Assembly (NCBI GenBank): GCA_002371025.1
Contig: DFFQ01000044.1
Coordinates: forward strand, 1 to 8,745
From: Lachnospiraceae bacterium UBA3772
GTDB taxonomy: Bacteria; Bacillota; Clostridia; Lachnospirales; Lachnospiraceae
Reading direction: 5' to 3'
DNA: 8,745 nucleotides
A model generated the notes under the pieces. It saw nothing but the letters and a program-made list of their open reading frames with translations. It ran no database searches and was not told where the DNA came from. A program made the translations under genes and the position numbers. Position 1 is the first letter of the stretch; each line of letters starts with the position of its first letter. This document shows positions 1 through 8,745 of the stretch, piece after piece.

Positions 1-33
1 CAAAAAACTAAAATCTTCTACATTTTATAACAT

Positions 34-75
34 AAAAAGAGAGTCTGCAACGACCAACTACAGACCCTCACTTTT
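34..75 (-). terminator. Rho-independent terminator of the V-ATPase operon
   Basis: On the minus strand, 19 bases after the ntpD stop codon, a 9-bp stem forms from GAGGGTCTG (69-61) and CAGACTCTC (47-39). It has one G-U pair, encloses a 13-base loop, and is followed at once by TTTTT (38-34). An A-run (75-72) on the ascending side could lengthen the stem by pairing with the T-run. On the plus strand the same hairpin is followed by AC and then TTTT, so weak bidirectional activity is possible. The hairpin and T-run are seen directly; the termination activity is inferred. Bases 1-33 beyond it are AT-rich and show no recognisable feature. Confidence 0.85.
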
Positions 76-93
76 ATCCTTGTTTTAAAGGCT

Positions 94-756
94 TTATTTC
101 TCTTTTTCTTTATAATGATGAGCCTGCTCAAGCATCATGCTCTTTACCTTCATCAGTCTGACCTGAGTACTTCTCTCATTTTCATCCAGCTTCATGGTAA
201 TATATCTAATTCCTTCCTTAGTCTCAGGAATTATAACATGTTCAAGGGCATTAACTCTTCGTCTGGTCTTCTCAATTTCAGCCGCCATAAGCTGACACGA
301 TTTCTCAACTTCTGCAAGCTTTAACATATCCGGAAAGATGTCTGCAAGTGAAGTTACTGCATCATCTAAATCTCCAGAAGTATAAGCATAACCATAAGAG
401 TAGATATCATTTTCATCTGCTGATTTCATCTTGAAATCAAAGACCGGTATATCGACACTCATAACATTCTTCTTGCCCTGAATAAGGCTGGCTTCCTGTT
501 TTGGTGCCATAAGTGATGTACGAAGAATCTCATCAGACATTCCTGCCTTCGCAAGTACAAAATTGCTATTGGCAGCCTTTATCCCTGCCTCGACTTTCTT
601 TCTGAGTTCCATATCAACCTTAACAAGTTCAAGGAACTCTCTCATAAGCTCATCTCTCTTATCCTTAAGAAGTCTGTGGCCCTTAACTGCAGTACCAAGT
701 TTTTTCTTAAGACGGGTGAGCTCCATTCGGGTAGGATTTACCTGTACAGATGCCAT
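94..756 (-). CDS. ntpD: V-type ATPase subunit D (central rotor shaft)
   Basis: This 220-residue protein is the central shaft of the V1 sector. It rotates inside the A3B3 headpiece and, with subunit F, passes torque to the membrane ring through subunit C. Family features visible are the N-terminal VNPTRMELTRLKKKL segment (residues 6-20), a long N-terminal helix to about residue 75, a middle part around 95-130, and a second long helix with EIEKTRRRVNALEHVIIPE (160-178). The two helices are expected to pair as an antiparallel coiled coil, as in other D subunits. The C-terminus is lysine/glutamate rich (KEKEK), and the length is typical. The ATG at 756 is preceded by AAGGAGGG with 5-bp spacing. 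The ntpB stop lies 11 bases upstream and overlaps that binding site, which suggests coupling to ntpB translation. It is the last gene before the terminator. Confidence 0.96.
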   Translation of the reverse strand: MASVQVNPTRMELTRLKKKLGTAVKGHRLLKDKRDELMREFLELVKVDMELRKKVEAGIKAANSNFVLAKAGMSDEILRTSLMAPKQEASLIQGKKNVMSVDIPVFDFKMKSADENDIYSYGYAYTSGDLDDAVTSLADIFPDMLKLAEVEKSCQLMAAEIEKTRRRVNALEHVIIPETKEGIRYITMKLDENERSTQVRLMKVKSMMLEQAHHYKEKEK

Positions 757-760
757 CCTA

Positions 761-770
761 TCCCTCCTTA
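761..770 (-). promoter_or_regulatory. Ribosome binding site of ntpD fused to the ntpB stop codon
   Basis: The minus strand reads TAAGGAGGGA, in which TAA (770-768) is the ntpB stop and AAGGAGGG is a near-perfect Shine-Dalgarno sequence for the ATG at 756. Ribosomes ending ntpB therefore finish directly on the ntpD binding site. This arrangement suggests reinitiation or coupling between B (three copies per enzyme) and D (one copy). Confidence 0.8.
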
Positions 771-2138
771 TTTATCATAATACTCATCGAGCATCTTATC
801 ATTAATTCTCTTAAGTTCTGATCTAGGAAGCAGACGAAGAAGATCCCAACCAATATTAAGTGTCTCTTCAATATCTCTGTCTGCTCTATAACCCTGAGAT
901 ACATATTCCTTTTCAAATGCATCAGCGAACTTAGCATAAAGAAGGTCAATATCTGTAAGCGCTGCTTCACCAAGGATTACCATAAGTTCCTTAGCTTCCT
1001 TACCACGGGCATATGCAGCAAAAAGCTGATTCATAGTAGCTGCATGATCTTTTCTGGTCTTTCCTTCACCGATACCTTTATCCTTAAGACGGGAAAGTGA
1101 TGGAAGAACATCGATCGGAGGTGTGATACCCTTACGATAAAGTTCACGCGAAAGGATGATCTGTCCCTCTGTGATATATCCTGTTAAGTCAGGAATTGGA
1201 TGTGTCTTATCATCTTCCGGCATAGTAAGGATCGGAATAAGTGTGATAGAACCATTCTTTCCTCTCTGACGTCCTGCTCTCTCATACATCTGAGCAAGGT
1301 CAGTGTACATGTAACCAGGATAACCTCTACGTCCAGGTACTTCCTTACGGGCAGCTGATACTTCACGAAGTGCATCTGCATAGTTTGTGATATCTGTCAT
1401 AATAACAAGAACGTGCATATCCTTTTCAAAGGCAAGATATTCTGCTGCAGTAAGCGCCATGTGAGGTGTAGCTATACGTTCAACCGCAGGATCATTTGCA
1501 AGATTTATAAAAAGTACAGTTCTGTCAATGGCACCACTTTCACGGAATGATTCCTCAAAGAAATGGGCCTCTTCGAATGTAATACCCATAGCTGCAAATA
1601 CTACAGCGAACTGTTCATCTGTTCCTTTAACCTTTGCCTGTCTTGCAATCTGAGCTGCAAGCTGGGCATGTGGAAGACCTGAAGCAGAAAATATTGGAAG
1701 CTTCTGTCCACGAACTAAAGTATTAAGACCGTCAATGGCTGATACACCAGTCTCAATGAATTCTGAAGGATAAGATCTGGCAGCAGGATTCATTGGAAGT
1801 CCATTGATATCCATTCTTGCATCAGGAATTATCTCTGGTCCATTATCTATTGTTCTTCCAAGTCCATCAAAGACACGGCCAAGCATATCTCCTGATACGC
1901 CCAGTTCCATTGTATGTCCCAGGAATCTTACTTTACTACTTTCAAGATTGATACCAGTTGAAGCTTCAAAAAGCTGAACCAGTGCGTCAGTTCCATTAAT
2001 TTCAAGAACCTTACATCTTCTCTTTTCTCCGTTAGAAAGTTCAATCTCACCGATCTCATTGTACTTTACATCTTCAACGCCTTTAACAAGCATAAGAGGT
2101 CCGGCTACTTCCTGTATTGTACGATATTCCTTTGGCAT
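768..2138 (-). CDS. ntpB: V-type ATPase subunit B (non-catalytic nucleotide-site subunit)
   Basis: This 456-residue subunit alternates with A in the A3B3 ring and completes each catalytic site from the neighbouring subunit. Numbered from the chosen start, it has an N-terminal beta-barrel (about 1-75), a degenerate P-loop region [11 protein letters not shown] (151-161) lacking the Walker lysine, and a central alpha/beta domain with [19 protein letters not shown] (243-261). The arginine-finger motif [13 protein letters not shown] puts the arginine at residue 350, the same number as in E. hirae NtpB. The longest frame starts at GTG 2144, but that GTG touches the Shine-Dalgarno AAAGGAGGA. The ATG at 2138 is spaced 7 bases from GGAGG and gives the usual [11 protein letters not shown] start, so it is preferred. 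The ntpA stop ends 2 bases upstream of this ATG. I see no defect in the sequence. Confidence 0.97.
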   Translation of the reverse strand: MPKEYRTIQEVAGPLMLVKGVEDVKYNEIGEIELSNGEKRRCKVLEINGTDALVQLFEASTGINLESSKVRFLGHTMELGVSGDMLGRVFDGLGRTIDNGPEIIPDARMDINGLPMNPAARSYPSEFIETGVSAIDGLNTLVRGQKLPIFSASGLPHAQLAAQIARQAKVKGTDEQFAVVFAAMGITFEEAHFFEESFRESGAIDRTVLFINLANDPAVERIATPHMALTAAEYLAFEKDMHVLVIMTDITNYADALREVSAARKEVPGRRGYPGYMYTDLAQMYERAGRQRGKNGSITLIPILTMPEDDKTHPIPDLTGYITEGQIILSRELYRKGITPPIDVLPSLSRLKDKGIGEGKTRKDHAATMNQLFAAYARGKEAKELMVILGEAALTDIDLLYAKFADAFEKEYVSQGYRADRDIEETLNIGWDLLRLLPRSELKRINDKMLDEYYDK

Positions 2139-2140
2139 GA

Positions 2141-3910
2141 TCACTCCTCCTTTCCAACAAGACCTGCAGCTTCACGAACAACTGCATCATGAACTTCTTT
2201 ATATTTTGCATCGATATCTTTCTCTTCTGTATATTTGAAACGACCGATATCTTCGCGAGTCTTCATTTTAACTACACTGTTGATGCTTGCTCCATCTTTA
2301 AGAGCCTTATTACCCTCTTCATAGAAGAGATGTACTAACTTCATCATATAGAACTGCTTCTTCATTGATGTATAAGTATCTATCTCATCAAATGAGTTCT
2401 GGTGAAGGAAGTCTTCACGTATTGATCTTGCAGCTTCCATCTTGAGACGGTCAGCAGGTGAAAGTGCATCCATACCTACCATCTTAACGATCTCATTAAG
2501 AGATGCTTCTTCCTGAAGTAAAGCCATAAGTTCCTGTCTAAGTGGCATCCACTCTGCATCAACATTCTTATCAAACCATTCACCCATATCATCAAGATAA
2601 AGTGAATATGAATTCAGCCAGTTGATAGCTGGGAAATGTCTCTGATAAGCAAGAGATGAATCCAGTGACCAGAATACCTTAACTATACGAAGTGTAGCCT
2701 GAGATACTGGCTCTGAGATATCACCACCTGGAGGAGAAACGGCACCGATAGCTGAAAGCGCGCCTTCTCTTCCATCTTTACCAAGGGCAACAACATGACC
2801 TGCTCTTTCATAGAACTGAGCAAGACGTGATGCAAGGTAAGCTGGATATCCTTCTTCACCAGGCATTTCTTCAAGACGACCTGACATTTCACGAAGAGCT
2901 TCTGCCCAACGGCTTGTTGAGTCAGCCATAAGAGCTACTGAATAACCCATATCTCTGAAATACTCAGCCAATGTGATACCTGTATAAATAGATGCCTCAC
3001 GGGCTGCAACAGGCATATCTGATGTATTTGCAATAAGGATAGTTCTCTTCATGAGAGACTCTCCTGTCTTTGGATCCTTAAGTTCCGGGAACTCATTAAG
3101 AACGTCTGTCATCTCATTTCCACGTTCTCCACATCCGATATAAACAACAATATCTGCATCTGCCCATTTAGCAAGCTGATGCTGTGTAACTGTCTTTCCT
3201 GATCCGAATGGTCCAGGGATAGCTGCAACACCACCCTTTGCAATAGGGAAGAAAGCGTCAACTACTCTCTGTCCTGTAACAAGAGGGGTCTTAGGTGGAA
3301 GCTTCTTTAAATATGGGCGGCCGCGACGTACAGGCCACTTCTGCATTAAAGTAAGTTCCTTATCACCCTTATCTGTTTCTACTACACATACTGTTTCTTC
3401 AACTGTATATGTTCCACTTTTTATTGATTTGATCTTACCTGAAATACCATAAGGAACCATGATCTTATGAAGAACAACTGATGTCTCTTCAACTGTTCCT
3501 ATGATATCTCCTGCTTCAACTTCTTCTCCAACCTTTGCTGTGGCCTTAAACTCCCACTTTGCTTCTCTATCGATTGATGGAACATCGATACCTCTTGCAA
3601 GAAGATTTGAATTTGTTGACTCAAGGATCTTTGTAAGTGGTCTCTGAATACCATCATATATAGAACCTATAAGGCCAGGTCCCAGTTCAACTGAAAGTGG
3701 TGCTTCTGTATCTTCTACAGGTTCACCAGGTCCAAGACCTGATGTTTCTTCATATACCTGGATTGATGCTTCATCACCGTGCATCTCTATTATCTCGCCG
3801 ATAAGACGTTCCTTACTAACACGAACAACGTCATACATATCAGCATTTCGCATTCCTGTGGCAATAACCAGAGGTCCTGCTACTTTTTTAATCTGTCCAA
3901 CTACGCTCAT
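2141..3910 (-). CDS. ntpA: V-type ATPase catalytic subunit A
   Basis: This 589-residue catalytic subunit binds and hydrolyses (or forms) ATP, with three copies in the A3B3 head. It has an N-terminal beta-barrel (about 1-75), then the inserted bulge domain unique to A subunits (about 110-190, with [15 protein letters not shown] resembling a lipoyl/barrel-sandwich fold). The P-loop GPFGSGKT spans 233-240 (Lys239, Thr240). GERGNE (261-266) supplies the catalytic glutamate Glu262 and Arg263, followed by the Walker B strand [15 protein letters not shown] (Asp330) and a helical C-terminal domain. All key residues are present and length is standard. ATG at 3910 has GGAAGGAGA about 10 bases upstream. 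The gene follows ntpG by 21 bases and its TGA stop lies in the ntpB start region. The P-loop is uninterrupted, so there is no intein at this known insertion site. Confidence 0.98.
   Translation of the reverse strand: MSVVGQIKKVAGPLVIATGMRNADMYDVVRVSKERLIGEIIEMHGDEASIQVYEETSGLGPGEPVEDTEAPLSVELGPGLIGSIYDGIQRPLTKILESTNSNLLARGIDVPSIDREAKWEFKATAKVGEEVEAGDIIGTVEETSVVLHKIMVPYGISGKIKSIKSGTYTVEETVCVVETDKGDKELTLMQKWPVRRGRPYLKKLPPKTPLVTGQRVVDAFFPIAKGGVAAIPGPFGSGKTVTQHQLAKWADADIVVYIGCGERGNEMTDVLNEFPELKDPKTGESLMKRTILIANTSDMPVAAREASIYTGITLAEYFRDMGYSVALMADSTSRWAEALREMSGRLEEMPGEEGYPAYLASRLAQFYERAGHVVALGKDGREGALSAIGAVSPPGGDISEPVSQATLRIVKVFWSLDSSLAYQRHFPAINWLNSYSLYLDDMGEWFDKNVDAEWMPLRQELMALLQEEASLNEIVKMVGMDALSPADRLKMEAARSIREDFLHQNSFDEIDTYTSMKKQFYMMKLVHLFYEEGNKALKDGASINSVVKMKTREDIGRFKYTEEKDIDAKYKEVHDAVVREAAGLVGKEE
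2145..2153 (-). promoter_or_regulatory. Ribosome binding site that decides the ntpB start
   Basis: AAAGGAGGA on the minus strand lies within the last codons of ntpA. Spacing from GGAGG is 7 bases to the ATG at 2138, but only one base to the upstream in-frame GTG at 2144. This supports ATG as the true ntpB start. The ntpA stop TGA (2143-2141) falls between the site and the ATG. Confidence 0.8.
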
Positions 3911-3931
3911 GGAGCTTTAATCTCCTTCCTA

Positions 3932-4258
3932 TTAATCTTTACCATTGAACAGAATGTCTGATCCAACTGCCTGCTCAACTGATTTATGAACTCCTCTAAG
4001 ACCTTCACCTGTATTTCCTTTTACACCCGGAATCAGGATTATGGCCGGAGTCATCATTTCTCTATATTTAGCTATTTCCTTTGTAAGTACTGAAGCTGTT
4101 TCTTCTGTTACGTATATTATTCCGTATCCGCTGCTGGTAAGGCTTTTAAGTATCCTTGATGCCTCTTCGGGGTCATCAACTGGAAATGTATCAAGTCCCA
4201 GTGCAGCGAATCCATAAATGGAATCATAATCACCAAGAACTGCAATCTTATTATCCAT
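3932..4258 (-). CDS. ntpG: V-type ATPase subunit F (central stalk)
   Basis: This 108-residue small soluble subunit attaches to the D shaft in the rotor, and in related enzymes it modulates activity. The N-terminus MDNKIAVLGDYDSIYGFAALGLDTFPV is the diagnostic Rossmann-like start of the family (IAVxGDxDSxxGFxALGxDxFPV). It is followed by the strand GYGIIYVTEETA (about 48-59) and a PAIILIPG strand near 71-78. Length fits the family of about 100-110 residues. The symbol follows E. hirae (NtpG); archaeal and NCBI naming call it subunit F. The ATG at 4258 sits inside the last codons of ntpC, so the two genes overlap by 8 bases (ATGGATAA). The Shine-Dalgarno is a weaker AAGGA about 6 bases upstream, so expression probably depends on coupling to ntpC. 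Confidence 0.95.
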   Translation of the reverse strand: MDNKIAVLGDYDSIYGFAALGLDTFPVDDPEEASRILKSLTSSGYGIIYVTEETASVLTKEIAKYREMMTPAIILIPGVKGNTGEGLRGVHKSVEQAVGSDILFNGKD

Positions 4259-5222
4259 ACATCTTCCTTACCCTTTCTCTGATAGTTTCTTCAGGAAACC
4301 CATTCTCTTTAGCTGTTACAATGATTCTTACTGTCCTGATTTCATTTTGTCTTGCAAGATAATAAGCTACCACTGGACCGCTGCCCATGGTATTGTGCTT
4401 TTCTCCCATAAGACCTGACATAATATGATCATCGCACCATTTTTCAAATGAGGAATATGATTCCTTTATTGCATTTACAGCCTCACCATACCCTTTCTTT
4501 TCAAGGAAGCTATATACTGCCTCAGGGCTTTCTGCTGCTGCATCTGCAAGCTTAGATACATCGAATGACTGACAAGGAGCAAGTGCTTCCTCAAGGAAGC
4601 TTCTTTTTCTCTTTGTTGATGCTGCTCTTACAGCAATCTTTATATCAGCCATTGCGACCTTTGATTCCGCATAATCAGAAATGAATTTATCTTTAGAAGT
4701 CTTAGCTACCGCTTCTGTTGCATCAAGACAGGCTCTGTCCACCATAATATCTAATCTCTGGCCATCTCTTGTAGTAAGCATTAAATCTTTTGCTTTAACT
4801 GCAACCTGTCTCATATGCTCTGGAAGCTTTTCATAATCGTTTTCTTTAAGAACCTTAAGAAGCATCTCTCCTGAAAGATCCTCTATGCTGTAAAAAGCTT
4901 TCATATCTTCATTTCCAGTACATACTTCTTTTACAGCTGTCTTAAGATTATGATATTTCTTATCGTAAGAAAGAACATCTATTATTTCTTCATCAACCTT
5001 AAGACTATCAAGGATATTATTTACCTTTGTCTCTTCAGCTGAAAAAACTTTATCAATATCATTTTCTGATGAATCACTGCCCCAGCCTTTTTCTTTAATA
5101 AACTGGAGTATATCTTTTTTATCTTTCATTCCGACAAGAGTCTGAATATCTGTATCGGAAAGGAGCGTCTTTTCTTTTACACGGATACTGGCAACTGCAT
5201 ATATATAATCTGCATTCTTCAT
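4251..5222 (-). CDS. ntpC: V-type ATPase subunit C (d-type, rotor-to-ring adaptor)
   Basis: This 323-residue protein belongs to the C/d subunit family, which forms a funnel seated on the membrane K ring and receives the D-F shaft. Visible features are the N-terminal segment NADYIYAVASIRVKEKTLLS (3-22), an all-helical composition with no membrane segment, the conserved central stretch SDYAESKVAMADIKIAVRAAS (181-201), and the C-terminal block GSGPVVAYYLARQNEIRTVRIIVTAKENGFPEETIRERVRKMYG (280-323), highly typical of NtpC/AhaC. Length is close to the usual 320-350. ATG at 5222 has AAAGGAG 8 bases upstream, and that site overlaps the ntpE stop TAA. The last 8 bases overlap ntpG. Confidence 0.95.
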   Translation of the reverse strand: MKNADYIYAVASIRVKEKTLLSDTDIQTLVGMKDKKDILQFIKEKGWGSDSSENDIDKVFSAEETKVNNILDSLKVDEEIIDVLSYDKKYHNLKTAVKEVCTGNEDMKAFYSIEDLSGEMLLKVLKENDYEKLPEHMRQVAVKAKDLMLTTRDGQRLDIMVDRACLDATEAVAKTSKDKFISDYAESKVAMADIKIAVRAASTKRKRSFLEEALAPCQSFDVSKLADAAAESPEAVYSFLEKKGYGEAVNAIKESYSSFEKWCDDHIMSGLMGEKHNTMGSGPVVAYYLARQNEIRTVRIIVTAKENGFPEETIRERVRKMYG

Positions 5223-5230
5223 ATCGCCTT

Positions 5231-5238
5231 CTCCTTTA
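5231..5238 (-). promoter_or_regulatory. Ribosome binding site of ntpC overlapping the ntpE stop
   Basis: The minus strand reads TAAAGGAG. TAA (5238-5236) ends ntpE, and AAAGGAG is 8 bases before the ATG of ntpC at 5222. This is the same stop-in-binding-site layout as at the B/D junction and points to translational coupling. Confidence 0.75.
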
Positions 5239-5826
5239 CCAAAGAACCTTATTAACTACATCCACTAAATGCTCTCTATTTTCATCGAACACTGATTCAA
5301 TTGAGGAATTGATCTCGATTCGTCCATATCTAAGGATAAGTCCTCCATCAATATCTGCTTCATCAGTAGACATTGTAAGAGATCCACCTTTTTTCTTTGC
5401 TATTTTATCAGCTCTTTCAATAAAGTCAGCAGACACTCTGGTCTTATCCTTCTTATTCAGTAATACTTCTCCCATTTCTCCTAATGCTGATTTCTCAACC
5501 ATTGAAAGAAGTAATTCTGTATAATCTGAATCTGACTTATTAAGGAGCTTTTCTTTTGCCTTAGCAAGAACTGACTCAATGATCTCCTGTTTTTCTTTTA
5601 AGATACGAAGTTTTAAAACCTGTTCTTTTTGAGAAGCAGTTCTTCCATCTTCAATCTTTTCTGCCTTTTCTCTTACAGCTTTCTGTTCTTCTGAAAATAT
5701 ACGGCACTCTTCTTTAGCATTGTTTAAAATTGCTTCTGCTTCTTTTTTTGCTGTTTCAATAATTTCGGCAGCCTTCTTTTCAGCATCTAAAGCAATTGCT
5801 TCAGTTATTTTTTCTATTCCTGCCAT
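5236..5826 (-). CDS. ntpE: V-type ATPase subunit E (peripheral stalk)
   Basis: This 196-residue stator subunit pairs with subunit H as a long right-handed coiled coil that holds the A3B3 head still against rotation. The N-terminal half (about 1-95) is a charged alanine/lysine/glutamate helix with no membrane segment. The C-terminal half (about 100-196) is a mixed alpha/beta globular domain carrying the family-typical DGGLILRYGRIEINSSIESVFDENRE stretch (160-185), which docks on top of the head. Length matches bacterial E subunits (about 190-200). ATG at 5826 has AGGAG 7 bases upstream. The gene follows ntpK by 23 bases. Helical charged sequence alone could mislead, but the C-terminal block and position settle the call. 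Confidence 0.94.
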   Translation of the reverse strand: MAGIEKITEAIALDAEKKAAEIIETAKKEAEAILNNAKEECRIFSEEQKAVREKAEKIEDGRTASQKEQVLKLRILKEKQEIIESVLAKAKEKLLNKSDSDYTELLLSMVEKSALGEMGEVLLNKKDKTRVSADFIERADKIAKKKGGSLTMSTDEADIDGGLILRYGRIEINSSIESVFDENREHLVDVVNKVLW

Positions 5827-5849
5827 ACTTTTTCTCCTGTTGATCCTTA

Positions 5850-8352
<2,503 letters not shown>

Positions 8353-8381
8353 TGAAAATACCTGCCTTTCCTATTCTTTTT

Positions 8382-8690
8382 TTATAAACAAGCAGTTATC
8401 GCCGCATCTATAGCAGCTTCTTCTTTACTGCTGGCTTGTTTTCTTAATTCTGCTGCCTTTATATCAGCATCTTTTTTTGCCGAAAGAAGATGTTCTTCTC
8501 TCTTCTTTTCAAGAGACTGTAAATCTGTCTCTTTATCAGCCTGAGCTTTTTTTCTAGCATCTTTGATCAACTTGTCAGCTTCTTCTTTAGCCTTACTTAT
8601 AATCTTTCCAGCTTCTTCTCTTGCCTTATCAAGCTTTTCATCAGCTGCTTTTTCTGCAGCATCAACTGCATTCATTGCATCTAAGATCAC
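8382..8690 (-). CDS. ntpF: V-type ATPase subunit H (peripheral stalk; NtpF/AhaH-like)
   Basis: This protein of about 102 residues is nearly all charged amphipathic helix, rich in Ala, Lys, Glu and Asp (for example AREEAGKIISKAKEEADKLI). It has no membrane segment. It matches the small coiled-coil partner of subunit E in the peripheral stalk by length, composition and first position in the operon (E. hirae NtpF, archaeal AhaH). Sequence identity in this family is low, so the call rests partly on context. The frame is open to a GTG at 8699, but that codon overlaps the Shine-Dalgarno AAAGGAG. The in-frame GTG at 8690, 8 bases after the site, is the better start (MILDAMNAVDAAEKAADEKL). An ATG at 8675 is too far away. 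It ends 29 bases before ntpI. Confidence 0.88.
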   Translation of the reverse strand: MILDAMNAVDAAEKAADEKLDKAREEAGKIISKAKEEADKLIKDARKKAQADKETDLQSLEKKREEHLLSAKKDADIKAAELRKQASSKEEAAIDAAITACL

Positions 8691-8698
8691 TTTTTTCA

Positions 8699-8705
8699 CT
8701 CCTTT
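8699..8705 (-). promoter_or_regulatory. Ribosome binding site that decides the ntpF start
   Basis: AAAGGAG on the minus strand ends at base 8699. The longest-frame start GTG (8699-8697) shares its last G, so a ribosome bound here could not use it. The GTG at 8690 is 8 bases downstream and is the likely start, shortening the protein by three residues. Confidence 0.7.
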
Positions 8706-8707
8706 AC

Positions 8708-8736
8708 TTTTATTTAGAGTTAAACTCTATATAAAA
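8708..8736. repeat. Imperfect 29-base dyad upstream of the operon, possible operator
   Basis: Two 14-base arms flank a central A at 8722, and 13 of 14 positions are complementary. The inner part, TAGAGTT-A-AACTCTA (8715-8729), is perfect. The single mismatch is 8714/8730. The dyad lies just upstream of the ntpF ribosome binding site. Its one-base centre and AT-rich arms make a stable RNA hairpin or terminator unlikely, and no T-run follows it. A regulator-binding dyad is possible. On the minus strand a TATATA (8733-8728) inside it could be a -10 box, but its -35 region would fall beyond the window, so no promoter is claimed. Confidence 0.45.
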
Positions 8737-8745
8737 ACCACATGT

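Noticed and set aside
115..324. Plus-strand frame inside ntpD, and other short opposite or shifted frames (for example 758-973, 1184-1381, 2683-2892, 3779-3961)
   Set aside because: All lie within well-supported genes, lack recognisable family features and have no independent context. They are frame shadows.
3180..3225. Possible intein at the ntpA P-loop, a known insertion site in V-ATPase catalytic subunits
   Set aside because: The P-loop and following sequence read straight through at normal length (589 residues), with no extra domain.
8708..8736. The upstream dyad as a terminator of a preceding gene
   Set aside because: The arms are mostly A/T, the centre is a single base so the hairpin would be weak, and no T-run follows on the operon strand.
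8700..8745. A defined promoter or riboswitch ahead of the operon
   Set aside because: Only about 46 bases of upstream sequence are present. A possible -10 box exists, but its -35 region would lie outside, and there is no room for a riboswitch.

Overview
The window carries one complete operon for a V/A-type (rotary, Ntp/Aha-class) ATPase, entirely on the minus strand. In transcription order, from high to low coordinates, the subunits are H (ntpF), I/a (ntpI), K/c (ntpK), E (ntpE), C/d (ntpC), F (ntpG), A (ntpA), B (ntpB) and D (ntpD). This matches the classical Enterococcus hirae ntpFIKECGABD order, without ntpH or ntpJ. The low-to-moderate GC content, strong AGGAGG-type ribosome binding sites and protein sequences suggest a Gram-positive anaerobe of the Clostridia, most likely a Lachnospiraceae-like gut or rumen bacterium. 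That placement is inference, and the genus cannot be fixed from this window.

Layout: bases 8745-8700 are a short leader with an imperfect 29-base dyad and a good Shine-Dalgarno (SD) sequence. Bases 8690-5850 encode one peripheral-stalk subunit and the membrane sector (H, I, K). Bases 5826-3932 encode the second peripheral-stalk subunit and central-stalk parts (E, C, F). Bases 3910-94 encode the catalytic headpiece and rotor shaft (A, B, D). Bases 75-34 form an intrinsic terminator that ends the operon. Gaps between genes run from an 8-base overlap (C/F) to about 30 bases, and several stop codons lie inside or next to the next gene's ribosome binding site, so one polycistronic, translationally coupled mRNA is expected.

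How the parts work together: A3B3 hydrolyses or makes ATP, and D and F form the rotating shaft. C couples the shaft to the ring of K subunits, I provides the ion half-channels beside the ring, and E/H coiled-coil pairs form the stators. The K subunit keeps every residue position known to bind Na+ in E. hirae NtpK, so a Na+-coupled enzyme is predicted. Whether it works as a pump or as a synthase cannot be read from the sequence.

No mobile element, CRISPR array, RNA gene, intein or undescribed system was found. The items most worth checking are the Na+-site prediction, the upstream dyad, and two start codons (B and H) where the local SD contradicts the longest reading frame.
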